This document shows positions 1 to 12,059 of a DNA stretch of 64,000 nucleotides, piece by piece (positions within the stretch are counted from its first letter, which is position 1; every line of letters starts with the position of its first letter). The notes below the pieces were generated by a model, which ran no database searches, was not told the origin of the DNA, and saw nothing but the letters and a program-made list of their open reading frames with translations. Location of the stretch: positions 1 through 64,000 of the forward strand of contig QRFJ01005225.1 of NCBI GenBank assembly GCA_006176705.1. The letters run 5' to 3'. Position numbers and translations under genes: made by a program. The stretch comes from Cocos nucifera. Taxonomy: Eukaryota; Streptophyta; Magnoliopsida; Arecales; Arecaceae.

Positions 1-2450
1 AAGGATACAACTTCAAGAAGTTCAGTGTTCTTCCCTAATTTGACTGATATCTGCTTGTGACACTTCACAATGGGCTATATCAGTCGTGTACATACATGGC
101 ATTCATGAGGCCCTATTGCAGAAGCATAAGGGATCTTGCTCATGCGTTCAATCTCCTCTGGTGTGTGGGACACATTTCTTGGAAAGATGAATGCCATGTC
201 TGAAGGGTATAATCCCCTTGGAGTTTTCGCATCTAAACCTCTTATAGACTTTCCTCTATAGTATCTTCTGTGAAAGACCTAGCATCCTTATTCGGTCTAT
301 CTCTATAACTCTTGATTCCAAATAAAGGATGCTTCACCTAGCTTTCATGGAGAATTCTTAGATAACCATATTACATATGGTCAAAATTGGAATATCATTC
401 CAATAAGGGGAGGATTCATCCACGTACAATACGAGAAGAAAAAGCGCTCCCACTGATTTTTAAAAAAATGGTTCCTCTCGTTCTTGATGAAACAAATCTT
501 TGATCACATCATTAAAAAGAGTTTCCAGCTCCGAATGCTTGCTTAAGTCCATATATGGATCTTTGCAGCTTGATACTTTGTGATCAGTATCACTGGATTG
601 AAACCAGCGGCTATTCTATATAGATATCTTCCTCAAGATATCATTTAAAATGATGTTTTCACCATTTTCATATTTCATAATTGAAATAGATGTAAAGCAA
701 GCAATGTGCGGATGAATTTTTAGATAGCTGACGAAAATGGTATCCTATAGTCAATGCCTTCCGCTGACTATAACTTTTGCCACATCTAGCCTTGAATGTC
801 TCTACATTCATCTGCACAATCTTTCTCTAATAGATTCATTTACACCCAATAGGTTATATACTCTTCTTGGATCTACAAGGTCCAAGACTTGGTTGAGTCA
901 TCGAGTTCAATTTCTGACTTCATTGCTCTCAACATTTCTCAGAGTCGATATCTAATATCGCCTGTTATAGGTTTTGGGATCATCACATGACACCATACCT
1001 TACGAGGAACTTCTCTCTACTTCCTCTAAAATAATACCTAAGTACTCTCAGAGAGACGGAAAATCCTTTCCAATCTCGAGGTGAGGAGGTAGTGATTGTA
1101 TTTGGCTCAACCTGATTTGTTCCAGGATCCTTAGCTCTTTCTCTTGGTGAGACTTTTCTCTCAGCTTATCTCTTTTCCAATGCCTCATTATTTAATAAAC
1201 TTTTTCAAGAAAATGGGCATGTCGACTCACAATCACATTGTGAGTCTTCTAGGATTATGGAAATAATATCCTAATGATCTTTAGGATATCCTAGAATCGA
1301 GCTTCTAAAGGACCTTTAAATCTACTTTCTGCTTGTTGTCTTTTGACATGAGCCGACACCCCCAAATTTTGAGATGACTCAGACTTGATTTCTTACCGTG
1401 CATATCTCATAGTTTGGTAGGAACGGTTTTAGAAGGAACCATTCAGTAAATATATATAATAATAAAATAATTCCCCAAAGAAATCAGAGGTCAGGAAGCT
1501 CCATCAATGGATCGACACATATCTAATAGGAGTCCGATTCTCTCCGTTCTAAAATGAGTTGAGAGTGTTCCAGTGGAGTCCATTGAGAGACTATGCCATT
1601 CTACTTAGATTAAGTCCAAGAATTGGACTAAGGTATTCACCTCCTCGATCTGATCAAAGAACTTAATGTTTTAGTTTACTTTTCTACTTCATGTCGAATT
1701 CTTTAACATTTTAAAAGCTTCAGACTTATTGTCTCATGAGATACACATATCCATACCAGAAGATCATCGATAAAGGTATGAAGTAGACAAAATTGCCTCT
1801 AGCGCACATCAAATGGGCCGCACACATCAATATGTACTAGGCAAGGAATCCATTGGCCCTTTCTCCATGTCCATAAAAGGAGTTATCATTTTTGCCATGA
1901 AGAAAGATTTCACAATTGGATATACTCAAAAGTCAATGGACTAATAGCCCGATTTTCTCCAATTTATTAATTCTATTTCTGCTATATGACCTATATTAGA
2001 GTGCCATAGATAACTTCATTTTGGACTATCCCTAGGTCATTTTGTTTATGGCATTCATTTTGCTCATATTAAAAGAGTACATCAATATGTACGATAAAAG
2101 ACCATTAATAAGAAAACACTAGCAATTTTATTCTTTTCAAAAGAATGTTTACAATGGTCCTTTAAAGAATATACATAAACCTTCTTGTGCTAACATGAAA
2201 CAGAAATCAAATTTAGTGTGCAAGCACAAAATAACATCCTTTAAAGTACTAATCTAAACCAGATGGTAATCGAAGAGGGTATGTTCCACGCACTGCAGCA
2301 ACTCTTGCTCCTTATCACGCGTAGGATCATGTCTCCATCCCTCAACCGTCCTGCTATCCTCAAGACCTGAATAAGAAGTGGCATAGTGAGCATAGATCCA
2401 GAGTCAAGCATCCCAACTGGATGGCAGAAGAAACCGTAAGGTAAACTCAA
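1..2450 (-). pseudogene. Degenerate copia pol (gag-preintegrase, integrase, RT; partial)
   Basis: The reverse complement matches the pol of copia C at about 13,070-15,560. The section at 2,241-2,450 corresponds to the gag-preintegrase region (RLRDGDMILR here, WLRDGEMILR in copia C). The integrase and RT sections follow towards position 1. Copia proteins of this kind process, integrate and reverse-transcribe the element. No minus-strand reading frame longer than about 70 codons survives, and frames change repeatedly, so the gene is dead. It is more decayed than copia C. The RNase H part is missing because the window ends. Confidence 0.82.
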
Positions 2451-3210
2451 TACTGAGCATCACCTCCAGAAGACCTTGCCTTCTTGGTTGCTTTAGGGTA
2501 GTCCGGTAAGTTAGGGCAGTTCCGCTTCCATGGCGTCCTGTATCATGGAAACCACTTTCCTTTGCCAACACTTTCTCTTCGGTCTGCCTTCTTCTTCTTT
2601 GATCCTTCTAACCTTTGCTTTTTCACAGACTTGCTTGTTCTTTCCATAACTTTCTTTTGGAAGAAGTCCGTTCCATAGCAAGAAACCTCCGAGGCCTCTT
2701 AGAACCTGGGTCATAGAAAGCTCAGCGTAACCAGCATATTTCATCAACTCGGGCCAAGGGAATTTGAAGTGTGTATGCATGTGGGTAATTCATGAGTGAA
2801 TTGCCCATATGCATCATGTCAAGGATTTGCAGAATATATCATTCTGCAAAGTTCCAATCCCAACTTCACACCGCTCTCAACCTTCCATGTCCTTGAATCA
2901 TGGTCAACATGTATCTCTGGACTGACTGCCCATACACGCATCTTAGCTTAAAAAGTCAGTTTCGTGACTTGATATTTGGCTGCGCGAACTCTGTTCACCA
3001 AATTCTCCTGCAGGTGAGCCAACATTTGGCGAGCAGTCCCATATCTTCATTGTGGCGCTGGAGCTCATCAGACATCGAGCCCAACATGTAGTATCCTGGC
3101 CTATTATCTTCGTCAATCCATTTTTCCAGAGACGCTCTCTGTTCAGTGGATGGACGAGCTGTAAGTGGGAGGTCCTGGGCAAAAACATGTGTTAACTTCT
3201 CGGAACCCAA
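2451..3210 (-). pseudogene. Degenerate copia gag
   Basis: Two minus-strand fragments are recognisable. The one at 2,943-3,210, in two overlapping frames, has the plant copia gag pattern LEKWIDEDN followed by GSMSDELQRHNEDM, typical of the UBN2-type gag domain of plant copia elements. The one at 2,511-2,780 is rich in Lys and Arg and sits where the nucleocapsid region should be, but a clean CCHC zinc knuckle cannot be read. Gag forms the virus-like particle that packages element RNA. Frameshifts separate the fragments. The order, gag upstream of pol, agrees with the Ty1/copia layout. Confidence 0.75.
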
Positions 3211-5190
3211 AACAATTTGTAATTCTGAGCCAATCTTTATAATTTGGGTCCAGTCAGTCTAATGTGTGTCTAGGATACGTGCCAGTGGTTGGACGCAGAC
3301 AATTTTCCTGTAGAGAGTGCAAAAGATTCTAGTTAGATACTGTAACTTTTGACTTGACCAATTTGTTTAGGGATTTTATTTTTAAACAAATTAGCTCCCA
3401 CTATTTTCTCGGATCCCTACACTTCCCTCTGTAGAGATGCGAAAATCTCCGCGTTTGATGATTTCTAGTGGTGGTCGGGTCTCACCAACTGACTCATCAC
3501 CTCACCTAACAGTTTATTGGTGATGGTTAGCCAATGAGTGGAAACAACTCTTGTTCAATGATTCTTCTAATCATGGTGCACCCAAACTTGGGTCTCTAAT
3601 TCATGAATCTACCGTATCCGGAATATTGGATTCCACTCCTTAGTTAAGTCAGAGACCCACCATTTGCATAGACTGGGTTTCCTAATTGGGTCTCTCACCG
3701 TATCCGGAATATTGAGCCCAAAATCATCCTCCAGCCCATAGCATCCAAATGCCTAATAGACATGGTGCGTCTTCCCGGGTGCAACTGAGCCACTGTATCC
3801 AGCCGAGAACAATCAACCCCGGGAAGGGCCGCACATCTACAATGCGTGAAGACCTCGGACTTAATCTTTTCTTAGGGAGAATTGATTCAGGTCTCATTAA
3901 ACTAGACTTGGCTTAGTCATAACAATTATGACTAACCTTAGTTGGCATGGGTCAGCTCGGATTATTGACCACCTCAGATCAGAACTGTGTCAACAGATAT
4001 GGCCAGGTAAGTGAGACCGGTGGAAGGAATATGCCATTAACTCGTACAAGAACGCATTCAGGTCGAGTAGCTTCCAATTAAAAACCAGTCGCGTCGTCTG
4101 TGCCAAACTTACCTTAGACACCAAATTGTTGAGTCAGAACCAATTGGGTTAGCCTACATCCAACTCTAACCTCTTGAGCCTAATTAGTCTTGCTTTGATC
4201 GTGACTCGATCTTGACCCTGACTTAATCCTATTAGCTGGTCAATTTAAGCATTGTTGATCCCATCTAACCAACTCTTGATTCGGTTTGATCAACCGCTTA
4301 GACCTAATTGAGCTACCCAAGCCCGAACCCAGTATTATGAATATGTTTTAGATCTGAAATTCTCAATTTTAGAACCTAATTAATATTCCATAAACTTAAT
4401 TCTTATTAAGTAGGGTTCATAAACAAAATATGCACAATAAATCCTAGGGTTTCAGGATCAGGGTTTTGCAGAAAGTAAGTTTTTTGGGTTTCTGATTAAG
4501 GACGAAGCGCAGCACCCCCTACACATCATAAGAACACCCAGTCGAATGGAGGAGAGGGCCTTTAAACCCTTCTTCGTTCTTATGACCGGACGGCCAAGGG
4601 GAACGCCTTAATCCAGGAACATTCAATTAAACATTCAATACTACAAAACAGTTATAGATCTATATCATATATCTCATATACAAATTTAGATCTAACCATG
4701 GCATATTTTGCATATACATCTCATGATTCATAATCACATGTTTTCAGATCTAAATTATCACATAATAATCTGAAAAAATTAGATTTAAATTGATCTAATC
4801 AAAATAAATTCTAATCTAGACAATTATGTAGAACTATTCTACAACTAGTCTAGTCACTGCATCTATCATATCTCATATGATATTTAAAATTAAATAATTT
4901 TTATTTGCTGTTTATCAGATTTATTATAACACTTATAATATCAGAAAACAGTAATAAGAAGATCTAAAATATGATTTAACATATTAAATCAAAGACATGC
5001 AAAACTATTCTATAGAACTATTCTATACTAGGAACTAGCCATGCATATCTTTCATGTTCTTAGATCCAAATCATTTAATTTTAATTTTCCTGATTTCAGA
5101 TCTGATCACATCTCATGTGACATCTGAAATCACGTTATTTTTTAATTAAATAAAAATTAAAAATCAGATCTAAACTATTTTTAGAACCAT
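3211..5190 (-). other. Untranslated leader of copia A
   Basis: About 2 kb between the primer-binding site and gag with no coding signal on either strand. The same sequence recurs, in the opposite orientation and largely collinear, at 29,645-30,870 and 54,498-55,975, so it is the family's 5' leader. A paired phrase ACCGTATCCGGAATATTG occurs twice, near 3,610 and 3,700. Confidence 0.7.
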
Positions 5191-5202
5191 GCTCTGATAC
5201 CA
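5191..5202 (-). promoter_or_regulatory. Primer-binding site of copia A
   Basis: The minus strand reads TGGTATCAGAGC two bases inside the LTR end. This is the usual plant Ty1/copia site complementary to the 3' end of initiator methionine tRNA, and it fixes the element's orientation. Confidence 0.9.
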
Positions 5203-5204
5203 CT

Positions 5205-7483
5205 TGAAGGGAAATCCCGATTTCCCTGACCAGGTTCGTTCAGGATCTGATCAGAGTCAAGAGATATAATTTCAAAAATTTTTCTCTTAGATCTGTATCA
5301 GATCAGGATGCTTCAGATCTGATTTCTTATTTATTTAATAAAAAATTAAATGAAAAGGATAAATTAAATCACATTCAATTTACCTGAATAGGGTAATCCT
5401 ATTACCCTGTTGATGATCCTGTTTGCAGCGGAAGGTTCTGGATCAAGCCACGCAAGGCCTGGCCTCTACCGGTATCCACTCGGGCTGGATCTGGAGATCC
5501 TCTTTCTCTCTATCACGCCTCCAAAAACAGATCTGGATCTGATCTGGAGGATCTTCGAACTCCTTTTGAAGATCTGCAGTCGTTCTTCGCAGCAGCGCAC
5601 CTTCTTGCTTTTGATCTCCTTTTCTTGATCTTGAAATCGCACCAATCCAAATCCAAAACACTTTTGGACGTGGAGAGCAAGGGGAGAAGAGAGTATGGCG
5701 TGGAGAAAGGGGAGAGAGGCAGCCTTGGGCGTGGGAAGATTGCTTCTTAATTATGTTTTCACTTGGGCGCTGGGTCTCTTATATAGGACTAAGCAGTGAT
5801 CCAAGTCATCTTCCTCCCAACCAATCACAACCCTTTGTGAAATCAGATCTAAATCTGATTGGTGGGATTAGAGTCCCCTGGATTCCTACTTGGAGAGTGC
5901 CTTGGACCAGTCAAATGGATTCTTAGAAGAACTCTCATTGGAACCTAAAGGGAGATGGAGTCTTGTCCCACAAGGACTCCATGCGCCTCTTACTGGGCTC
6001 ACGCCTCCCTTGGCGTGCGCCCATCTCCTTGCCAGGTCTGGCAGGGGGACAAGCCCCACCAGCTCTCCAATAGGTTGCATGACATGTGGTCAAAAGTCAA
6101 GGGTGAATGGTCAACGTTTGACCAAGTCAAAGGTAGACTTTGACCCAAAGTCAAAGAACAAGAAATGGCAGGTGACAAAAAATGGTAGTAATGTCTTACA
6201 AATAAGACAACCTATTTGACTTGGACAACCTCTAGTCAGGACCATATGAAGGCCTCTGATTGAGCACAAAACCCTTTGGCTCAGTCAGGACAACTTATTT
6301 ATGATAGTAAAAGAAGAACGTTAGGTTCAATCGAGTGCTAGCACGATTTCCTTGAACCTAATTGAATCTCATTCAGATCAATTTAACATATATTAGTTCA
6401 ATTGATGATCACCAGATTCAAAACCCTTGTTTGTGTGACCCGTTTAGGTTCAGTTCTGTATGGTAATTGGATATGTCATGATCTCTATCATCGACATCAT
6501 TCGAAACTCCTTTCGATGGATCAGAAGCTTTCTGATTCGAACAGCTAGAATGATCGATCATTCTAAATCATTTCTAATTGCTCCCAAAATCCACCAGTGA
6601 CACCTTAGCAGTATTATGGTGGCAACCCATCAGAGCTGAATGCGAACCTCTTGGTGCAGCTACCTGTGTGATTCAGTTTCTCTTATCTTGAGCCCCGTCA
6701 GATTAGGTTAAGGTGAACTCGTCAAACCCTAATCTCGTTCATATGATGTAATCATTCGATTCGAGTCCCAATGTGAAAAATCTAAATAGAAACTCTTTCT
6801 ATTATTTCACTCTGCCATGGCCATGGGCTTCAGGACTTGATTCTCATGATCATCATAGGGCTACTCCTCTACCACCGAGGTAGATAGATCCCATCTTGAT
6901 GCAATCCAGTTCCTACAATGAACATGCTACAGCCAAAATACACCTCAGGGTTCCATATGGCTAGGAGACCGAGTAATGGTGTAGTCAAACTATAACACCC
7001 TCAAGGTGAACTGCCGATGCATCTCAGGTCAAAGAACCAGACACACTACTGCAGCATCGAGTCAGTCATTGACGAGAAGGTAGACTCCCTAATGACTACT
7101 CGAGGTGGTCACGCTCAGGGCCCTCATTCTCTAACGAGTACCTGTACTCTCGCTCCGGTGTCTCCACACCGTAGACTCAAGACTCATCTACTAAAGAGAA
7201 GCGATCGTACACCAACCTTCCGGATCAATCACCATCCTCGTGATGATCCTATGGTCGGGAGCTATTTATGAGTTAATAATGATTATTCATGTCTTAAATT
7301 TTCAACTCTTGAAAATATGAATTATCATTACCATTAACTCAAAGGATGTATCACAGACACTAAATACACATGTGTGATAGAAAATAACCCATTTATTAAT
7401 TATAGTCAAAATTACAATTTTGCCCCTAGAAGTGTATTACAAGTGTCAGCCAATTCTGGCTTCTAGGGCACATATATCTAACA
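5205..7483 (-). repeat. 5' LTR of copia A (2,279 bp)
   Basis: On the minus strand it starts TGTTAG at 7,483 and ends CCTTCA at 5,205, next to the primer-binding site. The same LTR occurs at 16,128-18,414, 52,186-54,482, 57,168-58,468 (cut) and 62,117-64,000 (cut). A TATA-like TTATATAGG-type site lies near 5,780. On the LTR's antisense strand (plus here) an 84-codon ORF spans 7,017-7,271. It begins MHLRSKNQTHYCS and recurs in other LTR copies. Confidence 0.93.
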
Positions 7484-9933
7484 CTAAATACACTCCGGAC
7501 GGTAGTGTCAATCTATTATTTGAAGATGAAGTTTCCAACGAGTCACGGGGTCGGAGAAGTCAGAGGAGACCAGGCTCTGGCGAGGTATTGCTACTCGATC
7601 GCCCTGCATAAGGGAGATCAGTCCGACCCTTATTTGGTTGATGGACTGGACGTCCGCGACGACCTCACTGAGGAGCGGGATGAGCTTGTGGAGGACCTCA
7701 TCTCTGTGCCCTTGAATGATAGAAACTTGGAGCATATGGTGCAGATCGGCTCCAACTTGGCGGCCGAGGCCCGGGAGCAGCTCATCGCTTTCCTCAGAAG
7801 AAATGCGGACGTCTTTGCCTGGACCCTGACAGATATGCCGGGGATCGACGCCGAGATCATGGAACATCGGCTGGCCGTCAATCCGAGGCACCGATCAATA
7901 AGAGAAAAGCTACGCTACCACGCTCCGAAGAGGCAGAAAGCGATCGCCGAAGAAGTAGACAAGCTCCTCAAAGTCGGACTCATCCAGAAGGTTAACTATC
8001 CGACCTGGGTCTCGAACGTGGTTCTTATCAAGAAAGCGAATAACAAGTGGAGGATGTGCGTTGACTTCAAAAAGCTGAACAAAACTTGTCCAAAGGACAG
8101 CTACCCCTTATCTAGGATCGACCAGCTGATGGATGCAACCTTGAGCCACGAGCTCCTCACCTTCATGGATGCCTTTTTTGGTTACAACCAGATACGCATG
8201 GCGCCCGAGGACAAACAGAAGACCGCCTTCATTACTGACCGAGGTCTTTATTGCTACAGGATCATGCCTTTTGGACTCAAGAATGCAGGGGCAACATACC
8301 AACGTTTGATTAATAAGGTCTTCAAGGAGCAGATCGATCGCAACATGGAGGTGTACGTCGATGATATGCTCGTCAAAAGCCGAGCTTCAACAGACCACCT
8401 GGCCGACCTTGAAGAGACCTTCGGTGCACTCAGGAAGCACAAGATGAAGCTGAACCCAACCAAATGCACCTTTGGTGTAACCTCCAAAAAATTTCTCGGG
8501 TTCATGGTGTCGAGATGCGGAATCGAGGCAAACCCCCAGAAAATCTAAGCCATTCAGAAAATGACCATTTTGAAGACGATCAAGGAAGTTCAGCGCCTGG
8601 TCGGAAAGGTGGTGTTCTTAAATCACTTCATCTCAAGGTCGACCGAACGATGCATGCCCTTCTTCGAGATTTTTAGGCGATCGAAGGACTTCTGCTGGAC
8701 GGTGGAGTGCCAACAGACATTCGAGAAGCTCAAAAACTACCTCGATATGCCCCCACTGCTGACAAAGCCCGAACCAGGGGAAGAATTATTCCTGTATCTA
8801 GCTGTCTCCTCGGTGGCCCTGGCGGCGGTCCTGATCAGGAAAGAAGCAAAGATGCAGTGACTGATCTACTACGTGAGCCGAGTCCTGAGGGACGCGGAGA
8901 CCAGGTACTCTAGATTAGAAAAACTAACTTACGATCTTCTAATTGCTGCCGGAGGCTCCAACCTTACTTTCAAGAGCACACCATAACGATCCTTACAAAC
9001 CAACCAATAAAAGCAATTCTCCACCAAGCAGATGCTTTTGGAAGAATTTTGAAATGGACAATCGAGCTCACAGAGTTCGACATCAACTATTAGCCTAGGC
9101 CATCGATCAAAGCCTAGATATTGACAGATTTTATGCTAGAATGTACCATTTTAGTTGAAGTCGAGCTTGAATCAAGCGAAACTGGCACCAAAGTGAGGCC
9201 GAACTTCGACGAAGCCGAGCCATCACGGTCGATCCTCCTCGAAGAGAGCGTCGACCTCCTTGAAGGTTTTTGGGCTCTGCACGTGGATGGTTCGTCCAAC
9301 TCCGTTGGAGCTAGTGCGGGGCTCATCTTGGTCAATCCTGAAGGAGTCATCGTCGAGTACGCGCTACGCTTTGAGTTCCCTGTGACCAATAATGGGGCCG
9401 AATATGAAGCGCTGATCGTCGGATTAAAGATCGCAAGGAAATTAAAGGTAGATCGGCTTCAAGTCTACCATGTCCTCTGGGCATACCGAACTACTCAGAG
9501 GATTTCAACCGGAGAAACACCCTTCGCCTTGGCCTTCGGTACTGAGGCAGTTATCCCGATCGAGCTTAAGCTCCCGTTGGCACGAGTCGTGGGCTTCAAC
9601 GAGCGGCACAACCTTCAGGACCTCAGGGTCGACCTCGACCTTTTGGAAGAAAAGAGGGAGGAAGCTCGCATCCGGATGGCAGCCTACAAACAGAAGGTGG
9701 CCCGGTACTACAACTCCAGGGTTAAAAACAAGACATTCAGAGTGGGAGACTTAGTGCTCCAGCGAGCCTCTGTTGCTCAACCTCAGAGTCAAAGGAAGCT
9801 CACCCCAAACTAGGAGGGTCCGTATGAGGTGACGGAGGTCATCGGACCCAAAACTTATTGCCTGAAGAAACTTGAAGAGATAGTGCTTCTCCGACCATGG
9901 AACTCAGAAAATCTGAGGATGTATTATCAGTAG
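7484..9933 (+). pseudogene. Gypsy B pol: RT, RNase H, integrase tail (internally deleted)
   Basis: The longest frame (7,505-8,548) covers the linker (GEVRGDQ), the RT fingers (NKWRMCVDFKKLNK), FMDAFFGYNQIRMAPED, the catalytic YVDD at 8,354-8,365, and the start of the thumb (KFLGFMVSR). A CAA-to-TAA type stop follows at 8,546. The frame then continues to 8,860 with the RNase H connection. A stop and a frameshift near 8,950 lead to a third frame (9,121-9,813) with RNase H motifs HVDGSSN and NNGAEYEAL. That frame then jumps directly into the integrase C-terminal region (LWAYRTTQR). The rest of RNase H and the integrase DDE core, both present in gypsy E, are absent. The product would have made element cDNA; it is inactive. 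The final stop is at 9,931-9,933. Confidence 0.9.
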
Positions 9934-10012
9934 ACTTCCTTTAAAAAACTCCTTTGCTCTGCATTATTGATTTCTGGCATAAGAATTACGTGATGGCAGG
10001 AAAGAAACGAGC

Positions 10013-10540
10013 AAGAGTAGCCCGTTAGGAATAGGAGGAGGACCTCGTCCTAACGCGAGCAAAGTCGAAGGCCTCATTCACAAAGGACGAGACGAAGGGA
10101 GAGACGTGGATGACGGTCCGTATGTGCCCCACAGTCCCTTAGGAATAGGAGGAGGACCTCATCCTAATGCGAACAAAGTCGAAGGCCTCATTCACAAAGA
10201 GCGAGATGGGGGGAGAGGTGCGGATGATGGTCTGTATGTGCCCCCACAGCCCGTTAGGAATAGGAGGAGGACCTCGTCCTAATGCGAGCAAAGTCGAAGG
10301 CCTCGTTCACCTAGGATGAGATGGAGGAGAGGTGCGTGATGATGGTCCGTATGTGCCCCCACAGCCCGTTAGGAATAGGAGGAGGACCTCGTCCTAACGC
10401 GAGCAAGTCAAAAAGCCTCATTCACCTTAGATGAGATGAGGGGAGATAGACAACGGTCCGAATGTGTCCTCATAGCCCGTCAGGAACAGGAGGAGAACCT
10501 CGTCCTAATGCGAGCAAAGTCAAAGTTAAAAATAGGAGGA
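10013..10540 (+). repeat. Tandem array, about 115-bp unit, in gypsy B 3' UTR
   Basis: Units start near 10,021, 10,136, 10,250, 10,364 and 10,475. Each holds CCCGTTAGGAATAGGAGG, then a CTCGTCCTAA block and a GAAGGCCTCATTCA block. The same unit is arrayed in gypsy E (21,012-22,105) and, reversed, in element G (about 40,060-40,780). It lies between pol and the polypurine tract. Confidence 0.88.
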
Positions 10541-10556
10541 GAATCTCGTCCTAACG

Positions 10557-10960
10557 TGAGCGCCCGCATCAACCTCGATCAAAGAAGATAAGATCTCCCC
10601 CAAGTGACCGAACCAGCCTTGGCTGGAGAGCTTCAACTTCGACCTCGATTAGAGATAGGATCTCTCCCAAGCGACCGTGCCAACCTTGATTGGAGAGCTT
10701 CAACTTCGACCTTGGCTAGACATAGGATCTCTTCCGAGCGACCGGACCAACCTCGACTGGAGAGCTTCAACTTTGACCTCGGCTAGAGATAGAATCTCTC
10801 CCGAGTGCCCGCATCGACCGCGACCATAGGAGACAATATCGCCCCTGAGGAGCTCAACCTCCGACTTCGATCGCAGCGGACAAAGCCTCCCTCAACCTCG
10901 GTTGGAGATGAGATCTTCCCCGAACTTCAACTTCGATATCAACTTTAGCTGGAGATGAGA
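10557..10960 (+). repeat. Second tandem array, about 66-bp unit, in gypsy B 3' UTR
   Basis: Repeats of a block containing GAGCTTCAACTTCGACCTCG and GATAGGATCTCTCCC, with starts near 10,607, 10,673, 10,740 and 10,806 and decayed copies on either side. No coding meaning is evident. The 60-codon frame through it only reads the repeat. Confidence 0.8.
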
Positions 10961-11055
10961 TCTCCCCCGAGCTTCGACCTAGACTAGCACGGGGCTTAGA
11001 GAAAAACTTTGGCAGTCGCCTTTCCCTCACTTTCTTCCTTTGAGTTTCGAACTCG

Positions 11056-11071
11056 GGAGTGGAGGGGCTAG
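11056..11071 (+). promoter_or_regulatory. Polypurine tract of gypsy B
   Basis: The purine-rich GGGAGTGGAGGGG lies directly before the LTR start TGTTGGGG, where plus-strand priming occurs. Confidence 0.7.
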
Positions 11072-12059
11072 TGTTGGGGATAAATCTTGCTCCCACCGAA
11101 GTCTAATTCGAGGGCTCAACCTAATGCAACCAGTAGCCACAGAAGAGCTCCAGCGGTCGAGCTCCCTGAACCCCAAGCGATCGGGCTTTAGCCGAACTGC
11201 CCAGCGATCGAGCTCCTTCGAACTCCCAATGGTCGGGCCTCAGTCGAAGTCCTTCAACCGGGCCAAACTCTTCAGTGGTCGAGCTCCCTGAACCCCAAGC
11301 AGTCGGGCTTTTGCCGAACTGCCCAGTGATCGAGCTCCTTCGGACTCCCAATGGTCGGGCCTCAGCTAAAGTCTTTCAACTGACCAAACTCTCCAGTGGT
11401 CAAGCTCCTTGAACTCCAAGCAGTCGGGCTTTAGCCGAACTGCCCAGCGATCGAGCTCCTACCGAACTCTCCAGTGGTCGAGCCTTAACTGCGTACCTTT
11501 AGTCAGACACATATGGAAGCCAAACTCCTTCCAAGCTTCCTCTTCAGGAGCCCGAACTCCTCCGAAATGGGCACACGATGAAGGCCTTCAACCCTTCATT
11601 CGGCTGGCTCTGCAGCCATCACCTTCAGTCCATCGCAAGCTCTGCAACCATCACCATCAGTTCGTCGCAAGCGATAGCGACCCACTATCAGGCGGCGATG
11701 GCTGTCACCATCAACCCACCGCAGACAACACCTCCCTAAGAGACTGACTTCATCGAACCTCGAGCGGCCCGCCAGCATGCGGCTGTAGCTATCACCATCA
11801 AGCTCCGCTATAAAAGAGACCCTCCAGATACGCTAATCTCTGGACTCTCTCTCTCAGCTCTCCTCTTCTTCTCCAAACTTTGGAACTCATTCCAAGCACT
11901 CCATTCCTATTGGCCAGAGCTAACTTGATCATTTGAGGGTCCTGCCGGAGCCACCCCCCCACCGGCTTCGGACAGGTCTTTATTTTGCAGGTCCTCGATA
12001 GCGACCTCATCGGCCTCAACTCCAGCGGACTCCGATGACGACCATTTTTTGCATCAACA
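11072..12059 (+). repeat. 3' LTR of gypsy B (988 bp)
   Basis: Begins TGTTGGGGATAAA and ends GCATCAACA. A TATA box (TATAAAAG) lies at 11,809-11,816, with the CT-rich leader typical of a transcription start just after it. A unit of about 121 bp (GAGCTCCCTGAACCCC...) is repeated about 2.5 times at 11,150-11,480. The homologous LTR in gypsy E is 2,136 bp, mainly because its internal repeats differ. Confidence 0.87.

Larger units (their letters stand above)
1..7483 (-). mobile_element. Ty1/copia retrotransposon A, left part cut by window edge
   Basis: Read on the minus strand, the order is 5' LTR (7483 to 5205), primer-binding site, long leader, gag, then pol running off position 1. Position 1 matches copia C near 15,560, so the 3' end of pol and the 3' LTR lie outside the window. 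The LTR begins TGTTAGATATATG and ends in a TGAAGG-type terminus on the plus strand. At 7,484 the sequence switches without a gap to gypsy protein-coding sequence, so this copia inserted into gypsy B. Ty1/copia assignment rests on the initiator-Met-type primer-binding site and on shared pol sequence with copia C, which has integrase before RT. Confidence 0.9.
7484..12059 (+). mobile_element. Ty3/gypsy retrotransposon B, 5' part missing
   Basis: Starts abruptly in the protease-RT linker next to the copia A LTR and ends with a complete 3' LTR (11,072-12,059). The order RT, RNase H, integrase C-terminus identifies Ty3/gypsy. The sequence style suggests a Tat-like plant lineage (inference). To the right it abuts a copia LTR fragment (12,060 onward), so B inserted into that LTR. 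The missing 5' half should lie left of the window, beyond copia A. Confidence 0.88.

Noticed and set aside
5886..6219. Overlapping ORFs of about 60-110 codons in LTR A
   Set aside because: They lie in LTR U3/R sequence, do not stay open in the other LTR copies, and have no known domain.
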